Assembly: GCA_945866245.1 (NCBI GenBank)
Contig: CAMBGW010000005.1
Coordinates: forward strand, 1-29,291
DNA: 29,291 nt
Source: Verrucomicrobia subdivision 6 bacterium
Lineage (GTDB): Bacteria > Verrucomicrobiota > Verrucomicrobiia > Methylacidiphilales > Verrucolacustridaceae
Direction of reading: 5' to 3'
The position numbers and the translations under genes were made by a program. Below, in pieces: positions 1-7,762 of the stretch. The notes below the pieces were generated by a model, which saw nothing but the letters and a program-made list of their open reading frames with translations, had not been told where the DNA came from and ran no database searches. Each line of letters starts with the position of its first letter. Positions within the stretch are counted from its first letter, which is position 1.

Positions 1-17
1 CAAAACCCACAAACAGG

Positions 18-23
18 TATTCT
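18..23 (+). promoter_or_regulatory. Putative -10 element of a leaderless nos transcript
   Basis: TATTCT ends exactly six bases before the ATG at 30, which would put the transcription start on the A of the start codon. The matching -35 would lie off the left edge, so only half of the promoter can be judged. The identical hexamer stands at the same distance before the IscA-like gene (13589) and the MidA-like gene (25139). There is no Shine-Dalgarno sequence in the 29 bases available. Confidence 0.45.
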
Positions 24-29
24 CTTCCC

Positions 30-1175
30 ATGTCCTCCTGCCCCTTCCTCGCCCTATCGGAACGCCTGCGATTGACCGGACGAAAAAAACCTCTCCCCCT
101 CGCCCAGTCCGCCGAGACTTTTCTCCGCCTATTGAAATCGGAAAAAGGAGCTCCCTCTCCCTCTCAGGCTCGTTTTCAAGAGGTCGCTCAAACAATTCGC
201 AAAACCGGAACTTACTCCCTGACCTACCCAGAGCTCAGCTACGGCTGCCGTCTCGCCTGGCGTAAGAGCGTTCGCTGTGTCGGCCGCTTTTTTTGGTCGA
301 AACTCGACGTGCTCGACGCACGACACGCCCGAACCGAAGAAGATATCTACCACGGCTGCCTTCACCACCTCGAACATGCCACCCACCACGGCGACATCCG
401 CTCCACCGTCACCGTGTTTCCACCCGCCGACTCTCAAGGTCGCGGCCCTCGAATCTGGAACTATCAACTCAGCCGATACGCCGGCTATCAAATCAACAAG
501 AAACAGATCCTAGGCGACCCCGCCGAAGTTGAGTTTACCCAAAACTGCCTCCGCCTTGGCTGGAAACCCCCGAAAAAACGAACCCCTTTTGATCTTCTCC
601 CCATCATCATCTCTCTACCCGGAAAAAAACCCCGTCTTTTTCCACCCCCAAAAAAAGCCACCCAAGAAGTTTTTATCCGCCACCCCGACTCCACTTGCCT
701 CAACTCCCTTTCCCTTCGCTGGGTTGCCCTTCCAGTCGTCTCCAACATGCGACTCGAAATCGGAGGCATCAGCTTTCCTGCGTCCCCCTTCAGCGGCTGG
801 TATATGGAAACCGAGATCGGCGCCCGAAACTTTGCCGACGAAGACCGCTACAACCTACTTCCAGAAATCGCTCGCCGACTCCGCCTCGACACCTCACGCC
901 CAGCCACTCTTTGGAAGGATCGTGCCCTCGTCGAACTGAACCGCGCCGTTCTCCACTCCTTCACTCAGGCCAAAGTGCGCATGATCGATCACCACTCCGC
1001 CACCGCCTCTCATCTCCGCTTCGAGGAAGACGAAGCCAAGCTGGGTCGCCCCGTCCACGGACGCTGGGACTGGCTCATCCCCCCACTTTCGGGCTCCCTC
1101 ACCAAATTGTGGAACCGCTCTTATAACCCCACCGAATTCTCACCCAACTTTCTCCATCAAAAACGCCCCTACTAA
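30..1175 (+). CDS. nos: Nitric oxide synthase, oxygenase domain only (bacterial NOS)
   Basis: Heme- and pterin-dependent enzyme that oxidises L-arginine through N-hydroxyarginine to citrulline and nitric oxide. The 381 residues match the bacterial NOS oxygenase along their whole length. WRKSVRCVGRFFW holds the proximal heme-thiolate Cys83; GDIRSTVTVFPP and IWNYQLSRYAGYQ follow; SGWYMETEIGARN (256-268) holds Glu262, the residue that binds the substrate guanidinium; DHHSATASHLRFE and DWLIPPLSGSLT form the pterin/dimer side; the tail NRSYNPTEFSPNF is typical of the bacterial form. The zinc hook and the fused flavin reductase of animal NOS are absent, as usual in bacteria, so electrons must come from a general flavodoxin or ferredoxin reductase not seen here. 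Residue 260 is Glu where Gly is common (YMGTEIG). The ATG at 30 gives the normal family length. The DUF3108 gene follows two bases after the stop. Confidence 0.95.
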   Translation: MSSCPFLALSERLRLTGRKKPLPLAQSAETFLRLLKSEKGAPSPSQARFQEVAQTIRKTGTYSLTYPELSYGCRLAWRKSVRCVGRFFWSKLDVLDARHARTEEDIYHGCLHHLEHATHHGDIRSTVTVFPPADSQGRGPRIWNYQLSRYAGYQINKKQILGDPAEVEFTQNCLRLGWKPPKKRTPFDLLPIIISLPGKKPRLFPPPKKATQEVFIRHPDSTCLNSLSLRWVALPVVSNMRLEIGGISFPASPFSGWYMETEIGARNFADEDRYNLLPEIARRLRLDTSRPATLWKDRALVELNRAVLHSFTQAKVRMIDHHSATASHLRFEEDEAKLGRPVHGRWDWLIPPLSGSLTKLWNRSYNPTEFSPNFLHQKRPY

Positions 1176-1177
1176 TC

Positions 1178-1987
1178 ATGCGCTCCCTCATTCTCTGCGG
1201 GCTTTTCACATTTCCTTCGCTCCTCCCCGCCCAAACCCCCGCTCCCTATCCCTGGCCGGAAGGCGAGAAACTCACCTACCTCATCCAATGGGGACCCATC
1301 GATGCTGCTGAAGCCACTTTCACTGCTCGCGCTGAACCCAAACGCGAAAGCATCGAACGATTCGAGCTTCTCCTTCGCTCCCGCGGACCGATCGAAGCCT
1401 TTTACCCGATCCGCACTCGTATCACCTCCCTGACACAACTTCTCCCCTGGCGTACGATTGAATATATTCAGGATCGAAGCGAAGGAGGTAACATTCGCAA
1501 TCGCCGAACCCTCCCCGACTACTCGGTCCGGCTTGGCCGCTTTTTCCCCGCACCCGGCAAAGCCGAGGAGAATTTCGATCTCCTTGAAGGTCCATATGAG
1601 GACTTTGGCTCCATGCTCTATCACGTCCGCGCCTACCCATGGCAACCCGGAAGCTCCGTCACCTGGCAAGTCATTGAAAATAAAGAGCCCCTCTTCGCGA
1701 AAATTACCTGCACTAAAATTGAATCCTTCGAGCTGGAGGATCTTGCTCCTCGCCGCTGGATCGAAATCTTGGGTGAACCCTACGGCCCCTCCACCCGCCA
1801 CAAAGGCTGGATGAAAATATGGATGACCGACGATGCACGCCGCATTCCCGTTCTCGCAAAACTCAAGTTTCAATACGGCACCTTCGAAATCCGCCTGATC
1901 CAAGGAGGAGGTCCAGAGCTCGACTACTGTCCCGATGGGCAACCCATTTCCATCTACTCCGAAAGCGAGCCAGCCTCCACCCCCTGA
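1178..1987 (+). CDS. Exported DUF3108-family protein
   Basis: 269-residue protein of unknown function. The N-terminus (MRSLILCGLFTFPSLLPAQ) reads as a Sec signal peptide with cleavage after about residue 18. The mature part opens with PEGEKLTYLIQWGPIDAAEA, the signature of DUF3108, a beta-rich envelope family whose members begin G-E-x-L-x-Y-x-I-x-W-G-x-I. Later segments (GSMLYHVRAYPW, WMTDDARRIPVLAKLKF) also fit that family: a damage- or polymer-sensing barrel has been suggested for such proteins, but no activity is established. The gene begins two bases after the nos stop codon, so the two are probably co-transcribed, though a functional link to nitric oxide is not evident. No Shine-Dalgarno sequence precedes it. 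The long antisense reading frame over this gene is a compositional shadow. Confidence 0.8.
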   Translation: MRSLILCGLFTFPSLLPAQTPAPYPWPEGEKLTYLIQWGPIDAAEATFTARAEPKRESIERFELLLRSRGPIEAFYPIRTRITSLTQLLPWRTIEYIQDRSEGGNIRNRRTLPDYSVRLGRFFPAPGKAEENFDLLEGPYEDFGSMLYHVRAYPWQPGSSVTWQVIENKEPLFAKITCTKIESFELEDLAPRRWIEILGEPYGPSTRHKGWMKIWMTDDARRIPVLAKLKFQYGTFEIRLIQGGGPELDYCPDGQPISIYSESEPASTP

Positions 1988-2029
1988 ATATTTCTTCGCC
2001 CTCAACCCCTCTTTCCCCAAAACTACCTC

Positions 2030-2626
2030 ATGCTCCGTCTCATACTTGAAGCCTCTACCCCAACCGTCACCTGGCTCTACGCCCAAGATCAGCAAGTTCT
2101 AGAATCTGGAACTCTCCAAGGCACCGTAGCCTCCTCCTTGATTCCCTCTCTGCAAAAAAAAATATCCACCCCCTCTCCACCAGAGCAGATCATCGTCGGC
2201 GTCGGCCCCGGCTCATTTTCCGGAATTCGCGCCGCGATCGCCTCCGCCCTAGGAATGGCAGCTCACTGGTCCTGCCCCGTCCTTCCGATTCGTAGCACCC
2301 ACGGTATCGCCCAACAGTTCCCTCAGGTCACCCTTCTTGGAATTTTTTCCGATGCTCGCCGGGGTGATGTCTTTGCCACCTACTACGCCCACGGCAAACT
2401 TTCGCGAGCTACGACCGTCCATCCCATGACCGAACTTCCGGAGCTTCTCTCCCGCTGCACCCTTTCCGTCACCCCTGACGCCCTCCCTAGCGTTGCCCAA
2501 CACGCCACTCCCACCGCCCAATACCTTCTCGCCTCCCTCGCCTCCCAGCCTCTCGAAGCCCAGCTCGCTCTCGCCCCACTTCACCTCCGACCCGCCGTCA
2601 CCCCAGCTCGCGAACCGCTTTTTTGA
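2030..2626 (+). CDS. tsaB: tRNA threonylcarbamoyladenosine biosynthesis protein TsaB
   Basis: TsaB is the non-catalytic ASKHA-fold partner of TsaD in the TsaBDE complex that makes t6A37 on tRNAs reading ANN codons. The protein starts LRLILEASTPTVTWLY, corresponding to the usual ILAIDTST strand; the Asp of that motif is replaced by Glu here. VGVGPGSFSGIRAAIASALGMA is the hallmark YeaZ segment (GPGSFTGIR), and LLGIFSDARRGDVFATYY corresponds to the DARM/R-EVY segment. Its 198 residues are somewhat short compared with about 230 in E. coli, with the loss at the C-terminus, a common variation. It lies 42 bases after the DUF3108 gene and 37 bases before alr in the same direction. TsaB and alanine racemase are often neighbours in bacteria, which supports the call. 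Confidence 0.88.
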   Translation: MLRLILEASTPTVTWLYAQDQQVLESGTLQGTVASSLIPSLQKKISTPSPPEQIIVGVGPGSFSGIRAAIASALGMAAHWSCPVLPIRSTHGIAQQFPQVTLLGIFSDARRGDVFATYYAHGKLSRATTVHPMTELPELLSRCTLSVTPDALPSVAQHATPTAQYLLASLASQPLEAQLALAPLHLRPAVTPAREPLF

Positions 2627-2663
2627 CTCTCTCACCACCCCCCTCACCCCTACTCTGATTTCG

Positions 2664-3755
2664 ATGAGCTCCTACCGCGATTTTCGCACTTGGTGCGAAA
2701 TCTCTCTGCCCGCACTCCGCCACAACCTGCGAACTCTTCGTCGCTCCCTGCCACGCAAAAATCAAATTCTCGCCATCGTCAAAGACGATGCTTACGGCCA
2801 CGGCCTGATTCCCATCGCTCGCGCCCTTGCCCGATCCGGCTGCGAGGAGTTTGGCGTCGCTTGTGCTTCCGAGGGCGTCCAACTCCGCCAAGCAGGGATC
2901 CGTCAGCCCATCCTCCTCCTTGGCTCCACTCTTCCCTTCGAATTTCCCCTCGCCCTCCGCCACCGACTCACCACAACTCTCTCCTCCCTTTCAGAAGCTC
3001 AAGAACTTGCCCGCGTCGCTCAACGCACCAGGACCATCGCCCGAATTCAAGCCAAGCTCGATACCGGAATGAATCGCCTTGGCGCGAACCCCAACGACTT
3101 TCTTCGCCTCCTTACTTTCATCGCCCAACATCCCTTTCTCGATCTTGTTGGAACCTTTACCCACTTAGCCTGCGCCGATTCCAATATTTCCTTCACCCGA
3201 CAGCAACTCATTCGCTCCTCCCTTCTCCCTAAAAATTTGCCCCACCATTGGGCCAACACCGCGGCTCTCCTCCATCGCCACTCATTCTCTTCCACCCACG
3301 CTCGCCCCGGCCTTGGTCTTTACGGATACAGCCCTTTGCGGCGCTCCACCCCGCGACTCCAGCCCGTCCTCTCTTGGAAATCCAAAATTCTTCTCGTCCG
3401 ATCCGTTCCCAAAGGTCAATCGGTCAGCTACGGCGCCACCTTCCGTGCTCATCGGAATCTTCGTGTTGCCACTGTCGCCACCGGCTACGCCCACGGCCTG
3501 CCCCGCTCCCTCTCCTCCCGCGGACACGCTCTTATCCAAGGACGCCTCTGCCCCATCCTCGGTCGCGTGACGATGGACATGACTCTCCTTGATGTCTCCC
3601 GACTGCCTCAAGCCCACCGCGGACAAGAGGTTGTTTGGATTGGCCGCTCCGGATCCCTGACCCGCACCGCGGCCGATCTCGCACGTGAAGCTGGAACGAT
3701 CCCTTGGGAGATTCTCACCCGCATTCATCCCAGCTTACCTCGGCTTCTGTCCTGA
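2664..3755 (+). CDS. alr: Alanine racemase
   Basis: PLP enzyme interconverting L- and D-alanine for peptidoglycan. Counting from the ATG at 2664, Lys40 in AIVKDDAYGHG is the Schiff-base lysine (usual form VKADAYGHG) and Tyr256 in SVSYGATF is the second catalytic base. KLDTGMNRLG, GTFTHLACAD and ARPGLGLYGYSP are typical barrel segments, and GRVTMDMTLLDVS is the conserved C-terminal beta-domain motif. The length of 363 residues is normal. The open frame extends upstream to 2493, but those 57 codons overlap tsaB and read as low-complexity Pro/Ser/Thr, so 2664 (MSSYRDFRTWCEISL) is preferred. The last 52 bases overlap the next open frame. No Shine-Dalgarno sequence is visible. Confidence 0.95.
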   Translation: MSSYRDFRTWCEISLPALRHNLRTLRRSLPRKNQILAIVKDDAYGHGLIPIARALARSGCEEFGVACASEGVQLRQAGIRQPILLLGSTLPFEFPLALRHRLTTTLSSLSEAQELARVAQRTRTIARIQAKLDTGMNRLGANPNDFLRLLTFIAQHPFLDLVGTFTHLACADSNISFTRQQLIRSSLLPKNLPHHWANTAALLHRHSFSSTHARPGLGLYGYSPLRRSTPRLQPVLSWKSKILLVRSVPKGQSVSYGATFRAHRNLRVATVATGYAHGLPRSLSSRGHALIQGRLCPILGRVTMDMTLLDVSRLPQAHRGQEVVWIGRSGSLTRTAADLAREAGTIPWEILTRIHPSLPRLLS

Positions 3756-5356
3756 AATCCTCTTCCCTAGCCCTTCTTTGTCTTGGACTTGCCGCTTGGG
3801 CACTCGTTGCACTTCTTCCCATCCGCTTCTACGCCATCGACGAACGTCTTCTTGTCGCTGCAGGGGAAAACACACAATCCCTACCACTCCTTGCGGACTC
3901 ACTGCTGGATTCAGAGTACCTCGGAGCGGGTCTCCGAATCTCTCTTCTTGCTCAATCCATGCATCTCCCCGAAAGCGATTCTCTCGTCGCCAACGCCCGC
4001 TCCCTCCTCTCCTCCCGCCAAGACCTAGCCTGGCTCGGAACACGCGACCCTCGGCTCGAGCTAATTCTCGCCACCTCGGGCCTAGCCTTCGAAAAGAGCA
4101 CCACACAACCCCCACCCGCACTCTCCCTTCTGCTTCGGGAGCCCGTTCGCATACGTTTACGCGATCATCTCCGCTCCAATCCATCACCCAGCGTCCAATC
4201 TCTTATGGATGCAATTCCCCTCCCCCCATTACCACCTCTTCTTCCCGCCCAAAGCCCCGGAGGCCAACCCCTCGAAGCCATCCTCCTTCTCACCGCACAT
4301 CTCGTCGATACCAGCGCCTTCACTCCCACCGTAGCTGGAGACATCAAAATCCTTACCCAGGAATCCCTTTCCGATCGGTCTCTGCGCCCTCTTCAACCCT
4401 GCCTCCTCTCCCTTTTATCGCTCGCCCGACGTTATGAATACGATTCTCTTCGAAAACTTCTTATCACTATCGACTCTTTGCCAGCTCTTCACTGGTTGTC
4501 CGACCAAATCCGTGCTCCTTCCGAGCCCGCCGATCTTCTCCTCACGGCCACTCTTTGGGCGGGACCCGCCAGCCGCCTTGCACGACTACCTCCAACCCCC
4601 ACTCACCCCTGGAAATCCCTCTCCACCGCCATAGCCCAAGGTCAAGGTGCTGTGGAACTCCTCGTCCAACGCCACTGCCCCGTCCTCACTCACCAGTTTC
4701 CTTTTCCGACTCAGTTTTTCCCCTTTGTTTTCCGCTGGGAAAAACCCCTTCTACTACTCCGAGCCCTCCTCCTTCTTGCCGGTTCTTGGTTCATCATCCT
4801 TGGCCTGTGGCGATGGCTTCCTATCCCCAACCCCCAAAGCCCTGGACCTTGGGGCGTCCTCCCACGTTTGCTTCAGACCATCCTTCTTGCCTTTCTTCTC
4901 GGAGCCGCCCTAGAACCCGCGTGGCTTCACCCCAACCCTCTTCCCCGCTATCGTTTGAGTCTCGCCCAACCCTCCTCCCAAGCTAAAATCACACAACCGA
5001 AAGGAAACGCTATGGACCTAACCAACCTCATCACTCTGGCCGTTTTTCTTGGACTGCAAATTGCCGTCTACAGAATCTGCCTTCGCCGCATCCGCCAAAT
5101 CGAGAAAGGCCCGGGAGATACCAATCTCAAACTCCGCCTTTTGGAAAACGAGGACAATCTCTTTGATGCAGGCCTTTACGTCGGAATCGCTGGCACAGCC
5201 ACTGCTTTGGTTCTCCAAGTCATCGGCCTCATTCAACCCAGCCTTCTTGCCGCCTACGCCTCCAACCTCTTTGGAATCGCAGGCGTCGCCATCATTAAGA
5301 TATTTCACGTTCGCGCCCTCAAACAGCGTCTTCTTGTTCCTCCCGAAAAAAACTAA
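3704..5356 (+). CDS. Unrecognised multi-pass membrane protein, possibly two proteins in one frame
   Basis: I do not recognise this 550-residue frame. A first hydrophobic segment spans about residues 21-41 (LALLCLGLAAWALVALLPI). A long Leu/Ser/Pro-rich region of about 300 residues without clear motifs follows, probably helical and non-cytoplasmic. Two more hydrophobic segments lie at about 349-368 and 386-404. After a Ser/Gln/Lys linker (about 420-436) the last 114 residues carry further hydrophobic helices and look like a unit of their own (see the entry at 5012). The ATG at 3704 overlaps alr by 52 bases; no ATG, GTG or TTG in this frame lies between the alr stop and the first membrane segment, so either this start is used or initiation is non-standard. 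Residues 1-16 therefore may not be real. It is followed 39 bases later by the coiled-coil protein and probably shares its operon. Confidence 0.6.
   Translation: MGDSHPHSSQLTSASVLKSSSLALLCLGLAAWALVALLPIRFYAIDERLLVAAGENTQSLPLLADSLLDSEYLGAGLRISLLAQSMHLPESDSLVANARSLLSSRQDLAWLGTRDPRLELILATSGLAFEKSTTQPPPALSLLLREPVRIRLRDHLRSNPSPSVQSLMDAIPLPPLPPLLPAQSPGGQPLEAILLLTAHLVDTSAFTPTVAGDIKILTQESLSDRSLRPLQPCLLSLLSLARRYEYDSLRKLLITIDSLPALHWLSDQIRAPSEPADLLLTATLWAGPASRLARLPPTPTHPWKSLSTAIAQGQGAVELLVQRHCPVLTHQFPFPTQFFPFVFRWEKPLLLLRALLLLAGSWFIILGLWRWLPIPNPQSPGPWGVLPRLLQTILLAFLLGAALEPAWLHPNPLPRYRLSLAQPSSQAKITQPKGNAMDLTNLITLAVFLGLQIAVYRICLRRIRQIEKGPGDTNLKLRLLENEDNLFDAGLYVGIAGTATALVLQVIGLIQPSLLAAYASNLFGIAGVAIIKIFHVRALKQRLLVPPEKN
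5000..5005 (+). promoter_or_regulatory. Internal Shine-Dalgarno sequence before ATG 5012
   Basis: AAAGGA lies six bases before an in-frame ATG at 5012 inside the preceding long frame. In a window where nearly every gene lacks a Shine-Dalgarno sequence, one placed at ideal spacing in front of a domain boundary is notable. It suggests that translation starts, or restarts, here. Confidence 0.45.
5012..5356 (+). CDS. Small membrane protein, alternative separate gene within the 3704-5356 frame
   Basis: The last 114 codons of the preceding frame can be read as an independent protein. It begins MDLTNLITLAVFLGLQIAVY, a typical N-terminal membrane helix, followed by a basic stretch (RICLRRIRQIEKG). 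Next comes a polar segment LLENEDNLFDAGLYVGI, then two further hydrophobic helices (GTATALVLQVIGLI and AYASNLFGIAGVAIIKI), and a basic tail. A good ribosome site precedes ATG 5012. The sequence just upstream, encoding SLAQPSSQAKITQPKGNA, looks like a linker or a translated untranslated region. No stop codon separates the two parts, so this is a nested start, a gene fusion, or a lost stop. I cannot name the family. It is listed separately because it may be the more conserved unit. Confidence 0.45.
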   Translation: MDLTNLITLAVFLGLQIAVYRICLRRIRQIEKGPGDTNLKLRLLENEDNLFDAGLYVGIAGTATALVLQVIGLIQPSLLAAYASNLFGIAGVAIIKIFHVRALKQRLLVPPEKN

Positions 5357-5395
5357 CTCCTGCCCTTTGAGGCCTCGCCCTCCGCTCTTTGTTCC

Positions 5396-6730
5396 ATGAA
5401 TAAAACTCTCCTCCTCATTCTTTGCGATTTCTTACTTCTCAACCTTCTCGCTCTCACCCGATGGGATAAAAACGAGCTTCCCGCCTCTCCCCCTACCGCT
5501 CAACAACCCGCTTCCGCACGTGAGGATGTTGTCGCCGCCCTCCGACTCACCCTCGAGGAAGAAAAAGCCAATCGAGAAAAACTCGCTCTCGACCTCGCCA
5601 CGACTCGGGACGAATCCAAAACTCGTGCCACTGTTCTTGACCAAGCTCGCGCCCGCACGACCGAACTGTCTGAGAGATTGACCAAAGCAGAACAGGAATC
5701 CCTGCGCCTAGCTCAACAAGCAGGCGTGGAAACAGAGAGAAGTCGGGCTGCCCTCGAAGCCGCAAAAGCCGAGGCCCTTGCCCTTCGTCAGACGGAAGAA
5801 AAATTAAGAAAAGAGGGTGAAGCTCTTCGCTCTCAGCTCACCGCGGCACAACTGACAACCCGCTCCACCGAAGAACGCGCTCGGCTGATTGAAACCACTC
5901 TTCGCACTGCAGAGGAAGAGAAGAAAAAGCTTCTCGAACAAAACCAATCCCTTTCCCAAGGGGTTTCCCGTTTGGCGGAAAAGTCGGGGGAGATCAGTCA
6001 AGAAATGCGTGAATATCGTCCCGTCGCACCCAACTCGCTCTACGCCGATTATTTGGCTCGTCGTGCCACCCTTTCCATCGTTGCCGAGCGGACCTCCGCC
6101 CAAGGCTCAGGTCCACGGCGTCGCGAAATAAAATCCATTCTTCTGACAGATGGAACCCGTACCGGCGCACTGCTTTCTCTGGATCAAACCCCATTTACCT
6201 TGGGCGATGCTGGCGGTTCGTGGAAATCCCTCGTGGGCTCCATCACCCCTCCAGCCCCCGCTAACTTTCCTCAACCCATTACCTCCCTTCACTCCCTTCG
6301 AAAAGGTGATCCCCGCTTACTGATCGCGCTTGTTCCGAATTCTGATACGAACTCCCTTGCGACCGCCCCCTATCGCATTGCCACCGACCCTTTTCGCTTT
6401 CCCAAAAGCCTGCTCATCTCCCCCCGCGGTGAAGGATACGGAGAATGCACCTTTCGCCTCTCCCCCGAACTACCCGGCTACCTCGAAATGGACTCCCGCT
6501 TCCTCAACCGGCTTCAGGGTGAATACGCACCTTCCTCCGGAGACCTCGTTCTCACTTTAGGAGGGGAATTCTTGGGCGTGATGATCAATGATCACTACTG
6601 CGCTCTCGTTCCCTCCCTCGAAACCGGCACCTCCCTACCTCTCGATTCCAAGGGAGCCCAACAATCGGCCGGGGCCGCTCTAACCACTCTGCAGCGCGCC
6701 ACCGCCCAGCTCGATTCCCGCCTTCGCTAA
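5396..6730 (+). CDS. Membrane-anchored coiled-coil protein of unknown function
   Basis: 444 residues in three parts. Residues 1-21 (MNKTLLLILCDFLLLNLLAL) form a hydrophobic anchor with an odd internal Cys-Asp and no clear cleavage site, so the protein is probably tethered rather than released. Residues about 45-205 are a long Glu/Lys/Arg/Ala/Leu coiled coil (for example EEKLRKEGEALRSQL). From about residue 210 there is a globular C-terminal domain starting PNSLYADYLARRATLSIVAER and ending with GDLVLTLGGEFLGVMIND. Its strand pattern is faintly reminiscent of a degenerate trypsin-like fold with no visible His-Asp-Ser triad; that likeness is only an impression. It follows the unrecognised membrane protein by 39 bases in the same direction, so the two may act together in the envelope. 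No function is assigned. Confidence 0.75.
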   Translation: MNKTLLLILCDFLLLNLLALTRWDKNELPASPPTAQQPASAREDVVAALRLTLEEEKANREKLALDLATTRDESKTRATVLDQARARTTELSERLTKAEQESLRLAQQAGVETERSRAALEAAKAEALALRQTEEKLRKEGEALRSQLTAAQLTTRSTEERARLIETTLRTAEEEKKKLLEQNQSLSQGVSRLAEKSGEISQEMREYRPVAPNSLYADYLARRATLSIVAERTSAQGSGPRRREIKSILLTDGTRTGALLSLDQTPFTLGDAGGSWKSLVGSITPPAPANFPQPITSLHSLRKGDPRLLIALVPNSDTNSLATAPYRIATDPFRFPKSLLISPRGEGYGECTFRLSPELPGYLEMDSRFLNRLQGEYAPSSGDLVLTLGGEFLGVMINDHYCALVPSLETGTSLPLDSKGAQQSAGAALTTLQRATAQLDSRLR

Positions 6731-6778
6731 ACCCAAAAATATCTTTCTTCCCCCTTTCCCCTTCCTCCCTACAAATCA

Positions 6779-7762
6779 ATGCACGGCATGAGCGACCAAA
6801 CCCTCACTTTCGAGAACGCCCACACCCTCTCGGAGCTTTACGCCGCCGATGACGCTCTCCTCCGAGAGGCCGAAAAAATCCTCAGTGTCAAAATCACCAT
6901 CCGCGATACTCTCCTCAAAATCGATGGAGTTGAAAAGAACGTCACTGCCGCCCAAGAGCTCTTCCGCCAACTCCACTTGGCCCGCCAACACGGCCTTCGC
7001 ATCCGCCGGTACGAATTCCTCCACGCCCTCCGCGCGGTTCATCGGGGAGAGGGCAAAAACCTCGAAGGCATGTGGTCCTGCCGAATCCAAGTCTCGGCCA
7101 AAAAGCCTGCCATCCTTCCCAAAACCTTCCTGCAAAAAGCGTACGTGGAAACAATTCGTCACCACGATCTCGTCTTTGGTATCGGCCCCGCAGGTACGGG
7201 AAAAACCTACCTCGCCATGGCCATGGCTATCTCCTACCTCAAATCAGATAAAATTAACCGCATCATTCTCACCCGCCCCGCCGTGGAAGCGGGCGAAGCC
7301 CTCGGCTTTCTCCCCGGAGATCTTCAAGAAAAGATCTTTCCCTACCTCCGCCCCCTCTACGACGCCCTCTATGACATGCTCGATGTTGAGGAAATTCAAA
7401 AGCTCATGGACAAAGGTATCCTCGAAATTGCCCCCCTCGCCTACATGCGTGGACGCACCCTGAACGGCGCTTTTGTTATCTTGGATGAGGGCCAAAACGC
7501 CACCACCGAACAGATGTTCATGTTCCTTACCCGCCTCGGGGCCGAATCCAAATGTATCGTCACGGGCGACCCCACCCAAGTCGACCTCCCCCACAGCAAA
7601 AAATCTGGCCTCGTCGAAGCCGTCCAAGCTCTCACTCCCGTGGAAGGAATTGGATTCGTTCGCTTTGAGGACACCGACGTCATCCGCCACGAACTGGTCG
7701 GCAAAATTGTCCGAGCCTACAAGGAACATCGCGGACTCAGACAGACCAGCCTCACCTTGTGA
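6779..7762 (+). CDS. PhoH family ATPase (YbeZ-like)
   Basis: RNA-associated P-loop ATPase. The 327 residues hold an N-terminal KH-like domain (SVKITIRDTLLKIDG), then FLQKAYVETIRHHDLVFGIG leading into the Walker A motif GPAGTGKT at residues 136-143. RPAVEAGEALGFLPGDLQEK is the conserved PhoH segment, and GAFVILDEGQNATTEQMFMF contains Walker B and the Gln/Asn sensor. FEDTDVIRHELVGKIVRAY is the usual C-terminus. PhoH/YbeZ works with the endoribonuclease YbeY in rRNA processing and ribosome quality control, and here ybeY lies one gene downstream. The ATG at 6779 is followed by another at 6788; either may be used. The stop overlaps the GTG start of the HD gene (GTGA), indicating translational coupling. 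Confidence 0.93.
   Translation: MHGMSDQTLTFENAHTLSELYAADDALLREAEKILSVKITIRDTLLKIDGVEKNVTAAQELFRQLHLARQHGLRIRRYEFLHALRAVHRGEGKNLEGMWSCRIQVSAKKPAILPKTFLQKAYVETIRHHDLVFGIGPAGTGKTYLAMAMAISYLKSDKINRIILTRPAVEAGEALGFLPGDLQEKIFPYLRPLYDALYDMLDVEEIQKLMDKGILEIAPLAYMRGRTLNGAFVILDEGQNATTEQMFMFLTRLGAESKCIVTGDPTQVDLPHSKKSGLVEAVQALTPVEGIGFVRFEDTDVIRHELVGKIVRAYKEHRGLRQTSLTL

Noticed and set aside
1172..2095. 307-codon antisense frame opposite the DUF3108 gene
   Set aside because: It mirrors a gene with family signature and signal peptide on the + strand; its Gly/Glu/Phe-rich product matches nothing and runs past the ends of the gene without a start context.
2623..2656. TTGACT and TACTCT upstream of alr as a promoter
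   Set aside because: The hexamers are acceptable but 22 bases apart, well outside the normal spacing, and alr is likely read through from tsaB.
3685..4437. 250-codon frame overlapping alr and the membrane protein
   Set aside because: Arg/Pro/Ser/His-rich shadow without motifs; the other frame shows membrane helices and continues 900 bases further.
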